Below the pieces are notes generated by a model that was not told the DNA's origin, did no database searches, and saw nothing but the letters and a program-made list of their open reading frames with translations. 64,000 nucleotides of DNA from Eutreptiella sp. 'Long Island Sound 2002' (Eukaryota > Euglenozoa > Euglenophyceae > Eutreptiales > Eutreptiaceae). Position numbers and translations under genes: made by a program. Location of the stretch: positions 113,853,790-113,917,789 of the forward strand of contig OZ038381.1 in assembly GCA_964036045.1 (NCBI GenBank). Direction: 5' to 3'. Each line of letters begins with the position of its first letter. Within the stretch, counting starts at the first letter, position 1. Below, piece by piece: positions 49,206 to 58,620 of this stretch.

Positions 49206-49745
49206 TTGTCGGTGTTTGTGGTCGCCGTTTTGGCTTTGGTTGGTTGTGTCCTTGCCTGGCCGGGTCGGGCGGGCCGGCCTTCCGAGCACGTGCGGTGCGC
49301 CACCCCTTTGTCGTGGCCTGGACGGACCGGCCGGCCTCCCGGGCGCGTGCGGGGCGCCACCCCTTGTTGTTGTTTCGCGGGTGTCGTCGCCCTGCCGCTC
49401 GTTTCCCTTGTTCGCCCCCCGCCGTCCTTTGTGTGCGCGGTTGCTGGCCGGCTGCTGGCGGTTTTCCTCGCTCTCTTGTGCCCCCCCAATCCCCTCCCCC
49501 TCAGGTTGTGTCGTCGCGGCGCCGCTGTTTTTTCCCTCTCCTCTCCGTGCATGCTGGTTGCTGGTATTGGCCGGGCCCCCCGCCCCGGCTGGTTCCGGTT
49601 TGGTGTTGCGCTGCTCATTTTCCCGTGCGCGCACTCTGCTTTGCCCTTACTGCGCGCCCTTTTGATGTTGCGGGGCAGTCCCGGCTGGTTCGGGTTTTGT
49701 GGGTGTTTTGCTGCTCGTTTTCCCGTGCGCGCGCTCTGCTTTGCC
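49206..49745. other. No gene seen; short imperfect direct repeats
   Basis: Two imperfect duplications are visible: a CCTGG(C/A)CGG...GCGCCACCCCTT block (about 49253-49360) and a GGCTGGTTC...CTCTGCTTTGCCC block (about 49577-49745). No coding motif on either strand. Confidence 0.5.
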
Positions 49746-49754
49746 CCATGCACT

Positions 49755-51083
49755 GGGGTCTCTCTCCGGCCCCTGCAGAGGAGGCATGGCTGTGGGAGGA
49801 TGGCGATGCCGGAGAGCCGCTCCTTCCCGAGGCGGAGCCTGCCTTGCACCGGCGTGTGGCTGTCCCTGGCCCGCAGCACCCGGTCAGTGGTGGCTGTTGC
49901 GATGAGGTCCCAGGCGTGGACGTAGGCCGTGGCGTGGGCCGTGCCCAGGGGTATGTGTCCTCGGTGCGTTGACGTGTGGCCGAGTTGTGCCCGCTGGGCT
50001 ACCGCGCAAAGGGTCTGCATGGTGGGGGGCCGCAGGTCGAGGTGGCCGTCACTGCCGGCGATGATGAGCTGGGCGTGGCCGGGGCCCCGCGGGGGGTTTC
50101 TGCAGGACGGTGTCCTGGGACGCGGCCCAGTCCGCCTTATGCAGCAGCGCGTCGCTGTGGTGGGAGGTGGCTCGGGCAAACCAGAATGGGTGCTCGGCGT
50201 GTTGTCCGCGCACGCGCAGGCTGTCCTGAAGCCACTGCGGGGGCATCTGGTTGACTGCTTTCGCCACACCCGCGGGGACTCCTGTGGTCCGCTCGGGGTC
50301 CGCATGTCGTAGAAGGTGGAGGATGACTTCGGCGTCCACTGTATGGACCCACGGCCACTGGGTGCAGTACTGCAGGGGGATAAAGGCGGCGACCCCCTCC
50401 CCGTCGGGTACCGTGCCCGGGATGGCCACCGCCCACGTGCGGGTGAGGTCGGCAGCGAGGGCGACACTAGTGGCGTGCCTGCGGGGCCCGCCCCCCGATG
50501 CGTCGGAAAATGTGAGGCCCCAGGTCTCCGGGACCCAATAGTATCTGGTGGGGCTGAGCCATCCCGCGTTGAGGGCGGCGGAGAGCCACTTGACGTCGCG
50601 GTGGCCGGAAGTCAACTGGTCTACGCTCAGTTCCAGAGTGTTGTTGGGGCGGCTTGCCGGGTGTTCGTGGAATCAGACCTCGGCTCTGGTGACCGTGCCC
50701 GCACAGGATCGGAGCGTCGTCAGGTGCTCCTGGAGCCATGCCGGGCCTCCGCGTTGCTGCACCACCAGGTGCCCTGCGTCCTCGGGCTGGTCCTCCAGCG
50801 CGTGCAATGCCATGTGTGGATCTTGTGGCACTGCCGTAGCCACCAGCAGGGTAGTGTCACGGGGTAGCCCCCGGGGCCTGGGCTGGCCCGCTCTCACCTG
50901 CACTATCACCCACTCGGCCCAGAGATGCGCTTGTTCCGCCGCCCGGGAGCACTGCTCGTCCGTGGTCACCAACCACACCAGTGTCCGCGTGTGGGGTCGT
51001 GGACGTAGGTGCTCAGGCCACGCCACGTCCGCATAGGGCGCGTGGTGTTCGCCGTCCGCCAGCACGTTGTCGAGGAGGTACAT
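49755..51083 (-). pseudogene. LINE-B RNase H
   Basis: The frame at 50049-50615 shows LTFSDASGGG (first Asp), PWVHTVDAEVILHLL (acidic pair) and SHHSDALLHKADWAAS (terminal His/Asp). These are the RNase H type-1 catalytic set in an unusual setting. The upstream segment 50673-51083 (TRTLVWLVTTDEQCSRAAEQ) is part of the same region in another frame. The frame then changes again into the zinc-domain lead-in (ERLSGIAIL, CLLCRGR) at about 49790-49850. At least two frameshifts lie in this region. Confidence 0.7.
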
Positions 51084-51170
51084 GAGGGCTGCCGGCGGGT
51101 GGTACGCCGCCCCCTGCGGGGAGGGGGACAGGCTGCCCTGACGGCGGTAGCCCCGGACGTGGAGGTGCAG

Positions 51171-52452
51171 TCAGTCCGAGGTCATCCTTGGGCCAGTGTG
51201 GGTGTCCTGTTTAGTCCTCGTGGAGTGGATGAGCGTCAGGCGGGGGTCCCGCATGCCCGTGGTGTGGAACAGGTTGAGCAGTGCGTCGCGCCATCTGGGC
51301 TGGTTGGTGGGCCCCTGTTCGCTACGGCAGTAGTGGAGGTGCTCATCGGTGCACTGGTTGAGGCACTCCCACACTGCTGCTGGCCATGGGTTGTCGTTAT
51401 CCGGAAAGGGGTGGTGCGGCCGGTGGTGCCCGTGCCAGGGCGTCGTGTGTGGCACCCTCAGGCGGCACGTGTCGCGGTGCTGTAGCTTGGCTTCACGCAG
51501 CGTGACGACACTGCCGGGGGGGGACTGCGGCTGGACGTGGGCCGCACTGAGGCACTCAATGGGGTTGTAGAGTCCCACTCCCAAAGCGGCCAGGGCCCGG
51601 GGTATGCGATGGACCCAGCCGCCCCCGGCCAGGGTCGCGAAAACCGGAACGGGATAGTGCACCTCGGGGCAGATGCCATGTGTGCCAGCAATTTCCCAGA
51701 TCATCCTGGTGGCCTCGGCGCGCACGGAGGCCGAGCAGTGGTGGACGAGAGTGCCCTGGAGGGCCACCGCCGCCTGCTGGCACCGTGTCGGCACCCGCGT
51801 GAGCCGCAGGGTCCAGTCGTCCTGTAGGCTGTCCAGGGAGGCTTCGAAGGCGTACGGCTCCTTGTCCTTTGTGACATGGACCATGATGTGGTCCAGGTGG
51901 CGCGCGGTGTCAGAGTTGTCAGCGATGTAGGGAGCAACGTACTGGGTCACCCCCCCAAGGATCGCAAGGAAGAAGTCCTGCACCACTTTGGGCGCGGCGA
52001 GGATGTTGAGGCACCAGTGGTGTACCGCCACCAGGTGCAACCGGTGCTTGCGCTGCAGGGAGAATTCCCCGTCGGGCTGCAGCTGAAGTCGCAGGTAGGG
52101 GACGGAGTCCGCCGCCGGAACCCAGTGCCATGGCTTTTCCAGGTGGGGGCAGAGGCGCAGGTGCAGGCCGGAGACTCCCTCGGCGCTGGCCATGGCGCAC
52201 TTGCGGGGGTTGAGCTCCATGCCCATCATCCCTGGGTACGCAGCCACGGCCTCCACGCCCTCGACGAAGTGCTGCAGCGTGTGGGCCGCCACCAGCAGGT
52301 CGTTTATATGGGCCTGGATGAGGCCCCTCTCGGCCTCCCCAGGCGGGCGTAGGCGGTGCCCCTGCACCCGGAGTAGGGCTTCCAGGAGGAGCGCATACAG
52401 CAGGGGGCTCTCGGGGTTGTCCTGCCGCACGCGGCGCAGCATGTGGACTGGC
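51171..52452 (-). pseudogene. LINE-B reverse transcriptase, C-terminal half (catalytic Asp lost)
   Basis: Follows the upstream RT frame after one in-frame TAG (52450-52452). RRVRQDNPESPLLYALLLEA matches the GVRQGxPLSPLLF motif. ERGLIQAHINDLLVAAHT stands where A-(Y/F)-A-D-D is expected, so the first Asp of the pair is Asn (AAC, one G-to-A step from GAC). GMELNPRKCAMAS is the following motif. The 423-codon frame then gives the thumb and connection. The Asn change would abolish polymerase activity. Confidence 0.85.
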
Positions 52453-53672
52453 TATGTCAGGCCCTGGGCTGTGGCGATGCAAAGCCTGGCCGCCGTGTGG
52501 AGGAAAAGCAGGAGGTCAATGACCTCCGGCGGCACGGAGAGATGGCGCAGAATGAGGAAGAGTGCACTGTGCGGGGCGGTGTCAAAGGCCTTGCGGGCGT
52601 CGAAGGAGAAGACGTAGATGGGTCTTCCCCGTTGAAGCTGCTGCTGCGCCATGAACAGGGGGGGGGGGTGTTGGAGCCGGGGAGGGCCCCCTGCTGCCAC
52701 CCCCTGACCACGCCGTATCATGTGAGCACCTCCATGATCTGCTGGGTGAGGGGGTGCGTTAACAGCTGAATGTCCAGTTGGCCCAGGGCTATGGGCCGGT
52801 AGCTGTCCAGTTTGACGGAGCCCGGGCGCTTCAGGCTGAGCCGAATGTGCGCCTCCCTCCGGTGTGCCGGTGGCGGGGCGCCACGGAGGATGGCCCGGTA
52901 GGAGTGGACGAGGAGCCACTGGACAGGTGCCGGGAGGGCCTTGATGAAGCGGGCCTCCACCTGGTTGGGGCTTCGGGCCTTGCGATCGGGCTTGTCCAGC
53001 TCGGACTGTAGGTCCTGCATGGAGTACTGGTGGACCTGCGCCCATGCCCCCTCTGGGACCCGGGGCACATGGCGGCCCAGGACCGCCCTCAAGCTGGGGA
53101 CGTCCACTGGGCGCTTGTCGTACAGCTCCCGCCAGAAAGCTCGCCTTGCGGACATCACGTCGTGGGCCTCTGTCCGCAGCGTTTGGGTAGTTGGGGACCC
53201 GCACGTTCCAGAGGCCTGACGGGCCCGGGGCCTCAACCTCAATGGCTCCTCCCACGGCCTTCCACCGCTGGACGATGTCCTGGGCGTGGCGGCGCCAGAA
53301 GTCTTTGATGGCGCGCTTGCGGTCGGCCGCCAGGAGCGCGCGCAGCTGGCGGATGGCCTTCTCTACGGCGGCTGCTTGCATCTCCAGCTCCTCCTGTAGC
53401 TGGCCCTGCGTGGCTGGGCGGAACTCTTGCGACGCACCCCTCAGCCCCTCCGTGAGCCGGAGCGCGGCCTCCGAGTTGACGCCATGCCCGGCCGCGTTTG
53501 CCTTGTACACCGCTGGTGCGCACGCTGCCGCCGTCATACCGAAGGATCGCCGCCTGCAGCCGCTTTCCGCTCTCGGGGTGGTCCCCTCCAGCCGGGTCCG
53601 ATCCCGCCAGGGAGGGCTGTTGGTGCCCCACCCTGCGCACCAGGGCGTCAAGCGCCGCGTGGGGGTGTTCAA
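52453..53672 (-). pseudogene. LINE-B reverse transcriptase, N-terminal half
   Basis: Split between two frames. One (53242-52718) contains ARRAFWRELYDKRPVDVP, RKARSPNQVEARFIKALP and HIRLSLKRPGSVKLDSYRPI, the LINE fingers motifs, ending at a stop. The other (about 52715-52453) has IYVFSFDARKAFDTAPHSA with the first catalytic Asp intact. Upstream, ADRKRAIKDFWRRHAQDIVQ (about 53330) is the helical lead-in. Frameshifts near 53240 and 52720. Confidence 0.8.
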
Positions 53673-53804
53673 ACACCTTGTCTACGGTTGCTGCGGGCAT
53701 GGACCCACGGGCGTGTTGCTCGGCGGGGCCCAGCCAGAGCCCAGGGAGGGCTCGTCTTGCGCGGCGGTGACCGCCCCCCACAGGCAGCGCTTGACGGGTG
53801 CAGC

Positions 53805-54716
53805 CTAGGGGTCGTACGGGAGGAGGTGGCCCTCCCTGTCGCTGTAGGGGGTGGGCACCGCCGCTTGCCCCGCCGTGTCAAGGAGACCCGGCACGGCCAG
53901 GCGGACCGGGAGGTGGTCCGACCCGACCACCTGGGGTTGTGCCATGCCGCGGGCCAAGACGCTCTCCCGCAGGGACCATGGCAGGAGGGGCTCGCTGACC
54001 AGGAAGGTGTCCACCCTGTGCCAGGACGGGCGGAGCGTGGGGGTCATGTCCTCGGCTCCTGCCTTGGCTCTCTGGAAGCCGCTGGCCTCCCAGCCCGCGC
54101 GGAAGTGCTCCGTGGCCGGGTTAGTGGCGGCATCCCTGTAGATGTTGGTGTTGCCGGCGATGACCACCAGGTGCCTACCACCGAGGCTGCGCGCTGTGGC
54201 ATACATTTGTATGTCGGCCCAGAACGCCGCCCGTCCCGCCCAGGGAAAGCAGCCTGCCTGCGGCACGTGGACGTTGATGAGGGTGAGGCCACCCTTGTCC
54301 GTGCCGATCTCCAGGGCCGCGGCCTTCCAAGGGACGAGTTCCGTGAAGCTGAGCACTTCGTGCTCGGCCATGTACTTGCTGCTGACGGCGGTGAGGAGGC
54401 CTCTCCCCCTTGAGGTGGAGGTGGAGCCCGTCTCCGCCAGTCAGCTGCTGAAGAAGGGGGTGTATCCCTTGTCCGGGAGCGCCGCGGCCACGTGCATCTC
54501 CTGCCGCCGGGTGGCCATCCCTGTTTCCTGGAGCATTATGGCAAAGCCCCCCTCCTCGGGCAGCATGCCAGTGATGAGGTGCTCCTTGTTGGTACAGGCC
54601 GCCGGCCCCCGGCGTTGTCGGAGTGTGTCCCGGAGGGACCGGTCCTGCGGGAGGAGGCCATTGCGCATGTTCCAGGAGATAAGCCAGAGGGCGTCGTCCG
54701 CCGCCTCCTCCTGGAG
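53805..54716 (-). pseudogene. LINE-B APE-type endonuclease (catalytic Asp lost)
   Basis: Begins in the same frame as ORF1 after one TGA (54717-54719): LISWNMRNG (the N-terminal Asn motif) and IMLQETGMATRR (catalytic Glu). One TGA (54441-54443) is followed in frame by GLLTAVSSKYMAEHEVLSF, LINVHVPQAG, VVIAGNTNIY, WHRVDTFLVSE and VVGSDHLPVRL. The usual GD(F/M)N reads GNTN, so the catalytic Asp is Asn. The terminal SDH is intact. It would nick target DNA if repaired in evolution, but this copy cannot. It ends in TAG at about 53805. Confidence 0.82.
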
Positions 54717-55406
54717 TCAGCGGTTGCTGACCGGCATCGCTGCGGGGTCCGCTGGGTCTGCCAGGTCTCCGGAGGGTGCCGGGGCCAGGGGGTGCGGGGA
54801 GCTCGCGACCAGAGGGGCCCACAGGGGGGCAATGGCCAGCCCCGCGGGGATGGAACCCTCGTGGGCTGCAACACCAGCCCCCGGGACCGCGTCGGCCGCC
54901 TCCTCTCCCTCCTCGGGGGAGGCTGCGTTGTCGGGCGCCTGGAGGGCGGGGCGCTGGGCGTAGGGGGCGTGCCACGGAAGCCTCCGTGCCCGTCCTTGGA
55001 TGATGTGGGAGGTCGCTTCCCTGTCTTCTGCCGGGGCGGCGGCGTGCACCGCGTGCCACGTCAGGTGTTCCAGCATTGCCCCACTTGTGTAGAACGTGTC
55101 TGCACATAGGAGGCATTTTTTGGGTTCCGTGACCCCCCTCGCCGGAGGGAGCGATACTGACTTGCGGACGGAGCTCTCCGGCGCTGGGTTGAAGGGCAGG
55201 TTGGCCAGCAGGACCGTCTGCGGTGCCAGCGCGCGGCCAGGGGCCGACGCGTCGAGGGCCCTCGCCGTTGGCGCAAGTCCCTGGCCTCGGACGGTGCCGT
55301 GCTGAGCGTCCGCCTGTAGCCAAGTCTGCCGGTGCGTGGCGCCGATTTGGCGGTCGGGGTTGCCCCTCCACCCCAGGTCGTGGAAGGCCTGGAGCCAGTG
55401 GTACAC
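54717..55406 (-). CDS. LINE-B ORF1, C-terminal part with C2H2 zinc finger
   Basis: A 229-codon frame. CLLCADTFYTSGAMLEHLTW plus a following His gives Cys-x2-Cys-x12-His-x3-His (codons about 98-118, nucleotides about 55115-55053) with the expected Phe and Leu core, a classical C2H2 finger. Before it are MYHWLQAFHDLGWRGN and a TVLLANLPFNPAPESS stretch; after it an Ala/Pro-rich tail. The finger would bind nucleic acid, fitting an ORF1 or N-terminal ORF2 role. The TGA that ends it is followed in the same frame by the endonuclease, so the two were probably one polypeptide. Confidence 0.7.
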   Translation of the reverse strand: MYHWLQAFHDLGWRGNPDRQIGATHRQTWLQADAQHGTVRGQGLAPTARALDASAPGRALAPQTVLLANLPFNPAPESSVRKSVSLPPARGVTEPKKCLLCADTFYTSGAMLEHLTWHAVHAAAPAEDREATSHIIQGRARRLPWHAPYAQRPALQAPDNAASPEEGEEAADAVPGAGVAAHEGSIPAGLAIAPLWAPLVASSPHPLAPAPSGDLADPADPAAMPVSNR

Positions 55407-58400
55407 CCAGGAGGCACTGCCAGCTGGAGCTCTAGGTCAGCGGGGAGCGCTGCGGCTGGCCACACCCCTGGTTTCGCTGCCTTGGCATTGTCCTTGAGGC
55501 GGGCTTGGAGCAGGAGGGCGTGGTGGTCGCCCTCTTGCATCACCTTGACGATCACGTGGGCGCAGTCCGCCACGCAGATTACAGCCTCAGGCCCCAGCAG
55601 GCGTTCGGGGTCGTAGACGGCGATTTGCACGTGCGCCGGGCTGAACATGCAGACGACCCACTTCGGCCTCTGCTGTCCGCGTTGCGCCACCGCGGGGTTG
55701 GCTGCTGGGCGGGCGTGCGTGATGGGCCCCGCGTGGAGGTCCGGGACGTTCCTGGTCTGGATGGCGTCGCCCTGCCATGCGGCCCACAGATGCTTCTCCT
55801 GGTCCGGGCTCCAGACCAGCGTAGGGAGGTGGGCTCATCGGCTCCTGCCGCCTGCTTGGGGTGCTGACGGTGTGCAGCAGGACCGCCAGCCGCTAGGGGT
55901 TCGCCGCCATATAGTAGGCCTTGGTGGAAGCCTGCCGCAAATGGACGTGGGGCAGGAAGGCACCTTGTCTGTTGGTGCCATGCCAGACCGTTCATTTGCC
56001 TTCGGCTAGGATGTGCGACCGGCAGCCTGCGGAGTGGCTGTGCAGGATGGCTTGGTAGCCCGCCGTCTGCATCACCAGCGCTTCCCCCTGCTAGGGTCCG
56101 GGAGGGAGTGTTCCGCCGCCCCTGTCCCTGATGCGGGTGCGCTCACAGAGCGTCGCGTGCCACAGGTGGGGCGCATCGCGCTGCAACCCTTGGATGCTGC
56201 CTGCGATCTGCCACGGGCCGTGGTGGTGGACAAAGCTTTCCCCGCTGTCTGCCAGTAGCGCCGCTGCGACGGCGTACAGCTACTCCGCCCTGAGGGGCGC
56301 CGTTGTTGCGCTTGTCGCGGCTCGTTGGCAGGGTCCCGCGTCTTGGCAGGGGACCTGGGGCAGCAGGCGCGCCAGCCAGGCCGCCACGGGCCCCATGGTG
56401 ACGGCCGCCACGATGGACGCCAGCGCCCTGCGGTCCGCAGGCCGGTACGGCCTGGGTCCCGTGGTGTCCTGGGCGAGTTGCCTGCAGACCGCGGTCCAGG
56501 CCACCACCCCGCAGTTCGTGCAGTCCGGTTCGGCCCTGTCGGTGTCGCGGCATCCCCTTTGCTGCACCGCGGTGGTCGCGTCGAGCGGGGGCCCCTGCAG
56601 CAGTGCCTCACGGCCCTGCCCCTGCGGGAGGGCGGGTGGGGCCGGCTGTGGGAAGCTCTGTGCGCCCAGACACTGCGGATGCGTGTCATATGGGGCCTGC
56701 CAGCGCTGCTCAGGGGCCGCCCGCGGGAAAAAGAGGAGTTTGTGCAGGTACCAGTAGCCTTGCGTGGTGGACGGGTTTTGGAGAGTCAGCCACTGTCCCA
56801 CCACGCTTCCCGCGTGGGCGGCCTCGACGCGGTGCTGTAGTCCTAGGCGGGCGAGCTGCTTGGACCTGCATGGGCATGCGGGTAGAGTACCCGCAAAGGG
56901 TTCGAGCGCCAGGTCCACCACCTCGTCGGTGGGCTGTTACATTGGAGCCAACGCCCTGTGCAGGGCGTGGCAGACTCCGGGTGTGGGGGCCGTGAGTTGC
57001 TCAAGTACCGGCCTCGGTGGGTATCGTGCGCCTGGAGTCGTCATCCACTCCATTAGGTGGCTCAGCAGGGCCCGCCACACTTCTCGCGTGGAGGCGTGGC
57101 GGGGGGCCAAAGGGGGGACTGTTTGTAGGAGGTGGTGGCACGGCGGTGGCGGCCGCATTGCGCTCGCCGCATTGCACGATCGCCCCCGACTCCACGGTCC
57201 CCATGCCTTCCGCGTGAAGCAGAGTCTGCCCTTGTGGCAGCAGGAAGTACGGGCCCGGGCGTCCGACCTTTTGCAACCGAACCCAGGCCCCTCCCACCTG
57301 CAGGCCGCAGAGCAGGGCAGCGTCCGGGGACTGGGGCGGCGGGAAGGCCCCCTTGACGGCCTGGGTGGCATCGGCCAGGGCATCTGTGGGCAAGTACCAA
57401 ACTGGGGGAATCCAGGGGTCCGGCACCGGTTGTGCCTCCTCTGCGTCCGACTTCCACCCCGAGCCCGGAGGGGCGATCGGGACCGTGCCTGTCTGCAGGA
57501 AGGGGCGCGCCCTTTTGTCGGGATGTCGCTGGAGGGTCGCCAGGAGGCTGAATCCCTCCACCACGGGCCCCACTGGGGGACTGCCTTGGGGTCTGCGCCA
57601 GGGGAAGTCCTGATCAACCGGCCAGGTGTGGAGGTCCCGGGAGATTTACTCCGTGGTTCCCGTGGGGGTGCCCTCTGGTGCCAGGTGCCACATGATGGCG
57701 AGTACTGCCCATGTGCAGAAAAGCCACGCCCGTGTAGGGTGTACACCGGGATGGTCCACTGCGGGCGCGCGCCGCACCCGGGAGGCATGGAGTACTCCGG
57801 GGACCATGGACGCGGCCACGACTAGTGCCATCCCCGTGGGCTCCACGATGATCCCTTCCGCTGGTCCACCCTGGCGGCCCCCGGTGTGTGGGGCCACTTC
57901 CGTCTGGCCCCTGTGGGCGATCCGGCCGAAGGCTTCCTGGACGTTCACGCTGCCGCGCATGGTCTCATCCTGGATCCAGCCCCGCGCCACACCGTAGCAC
58001 AGGGCCGCGCGTGCGGCCGCGTATCCCACTGCGGGCAGCGCCCCGTCGTTGGTGGCGGGTCGGGGGTGTTGCCTGGGGCAGCAGCCCTCTCCGGTGCAGT
58101 GCCCCCGTTTTCACGCGGGGCAGAGGGCTTGTACGCTGCCCGCCGGCGGCCTGGGTCTCGCTGGCGCGCTGCCCGCGGGGGCATTTGGTATCAATTCCAG
58201 GTCCCAATCCGTGTCCACGTCCTTCTGGGAGGGCTCCCCGCCGCGGCATTTGAGCCCCAGCGCCCTGATGACCTCGTGCGCCGTGTCCAGCGTCAGAGAT
58301 CGGGGGCGTGTTTTGCATGGGGCAGTGGGCTCAACCATTGCTGTGTCACTGTGCCTGAGAGCAGGGACGAGGTACGGACCTTCTGTGGCCTTCCAGTGCC

Positions 58401-58600
58401 TGTAGTGGTCCGTTGTATGGCCCGTGCTGTGGGTGTGGTGGGGTGCGGGTGGGAGAGGCTGGCGCTGGTTCCACAGCGTACACCCCCGCGGGCTGGCGCC
58501 GAATGTTGCAGGGCTGCCCGGGACTTGCTCCGCGGGCCCCATTGGGGCGCCTTGCACGTGCTCAGGACGGCCCAAGGGCAAGTGGTGCGCCCGCGGGAAC
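55407..58600 (-). pseudogene. LINE-B ORF1, N-terminal region, several frames
   Basis: Protein-like segments alternate between frames: DTAHEVIRALGLKCRGGEP with TDWDLELIPNAP (58110-58330), YAAARAALCYGVARGWIQD with VNVQEAFGRIAHRG (57646-58029), YLPTDALADATQAVKGAFPP (about 57340), DCTNCGVVAWTAVCRQLAQD (about 56490), and KWVVCMFSPAHVQIAVYDPE with CVADCAHVIVKVMQEGDHHA (about 55550-55670). A possible knuckle, LCPA then TGA then KRGHCTGEGCC, lies near 58100. No family is recognised. At over 1000 codons it is long for an ORF1. Decay has introduced numerous frame changes. Confidence 0.5.
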
Positions 58601-58620
58601 CCGGCACCACCCTGGTGTTA

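Larger units (their letters stand above)
49746..58620 (-). mobile_element. LINE-B: APE-type non-LTR retrotransposon, long copy, 3' truncated
   Basis: From 58.6 kb downwards the minus strand has a long ORF1 region (58600-54717) with a C2H2 finger, endonuclease (54716-53805), RT (53672-51171) and RNase H (51083-49755). It is cut near 49746 at the start of the zinc-binding domain, which the partial copy at 33-36.4 kb retains. A monomeric tandem array adjoins its 5' end (58.6-62.8 kb). Several TGA/TAG stops, frame changes and Asp-to-Asn changes in both endonuclease and RT show that it is inactive. Confidence 0.85.

Noticed and set aside
49131-49665. Gene starting MDLASVVAALASVG in the 3' LTR.
   Set aside because: It is the LTR-borne gag start running by accident into flanking minisatellite.
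53427-54413. Plus-strand 328-codon frame opposite the LINE-B endonuclease.
   Set aside because: Antisense shadow of a coding strand with clear endonuclease and RT motifs.
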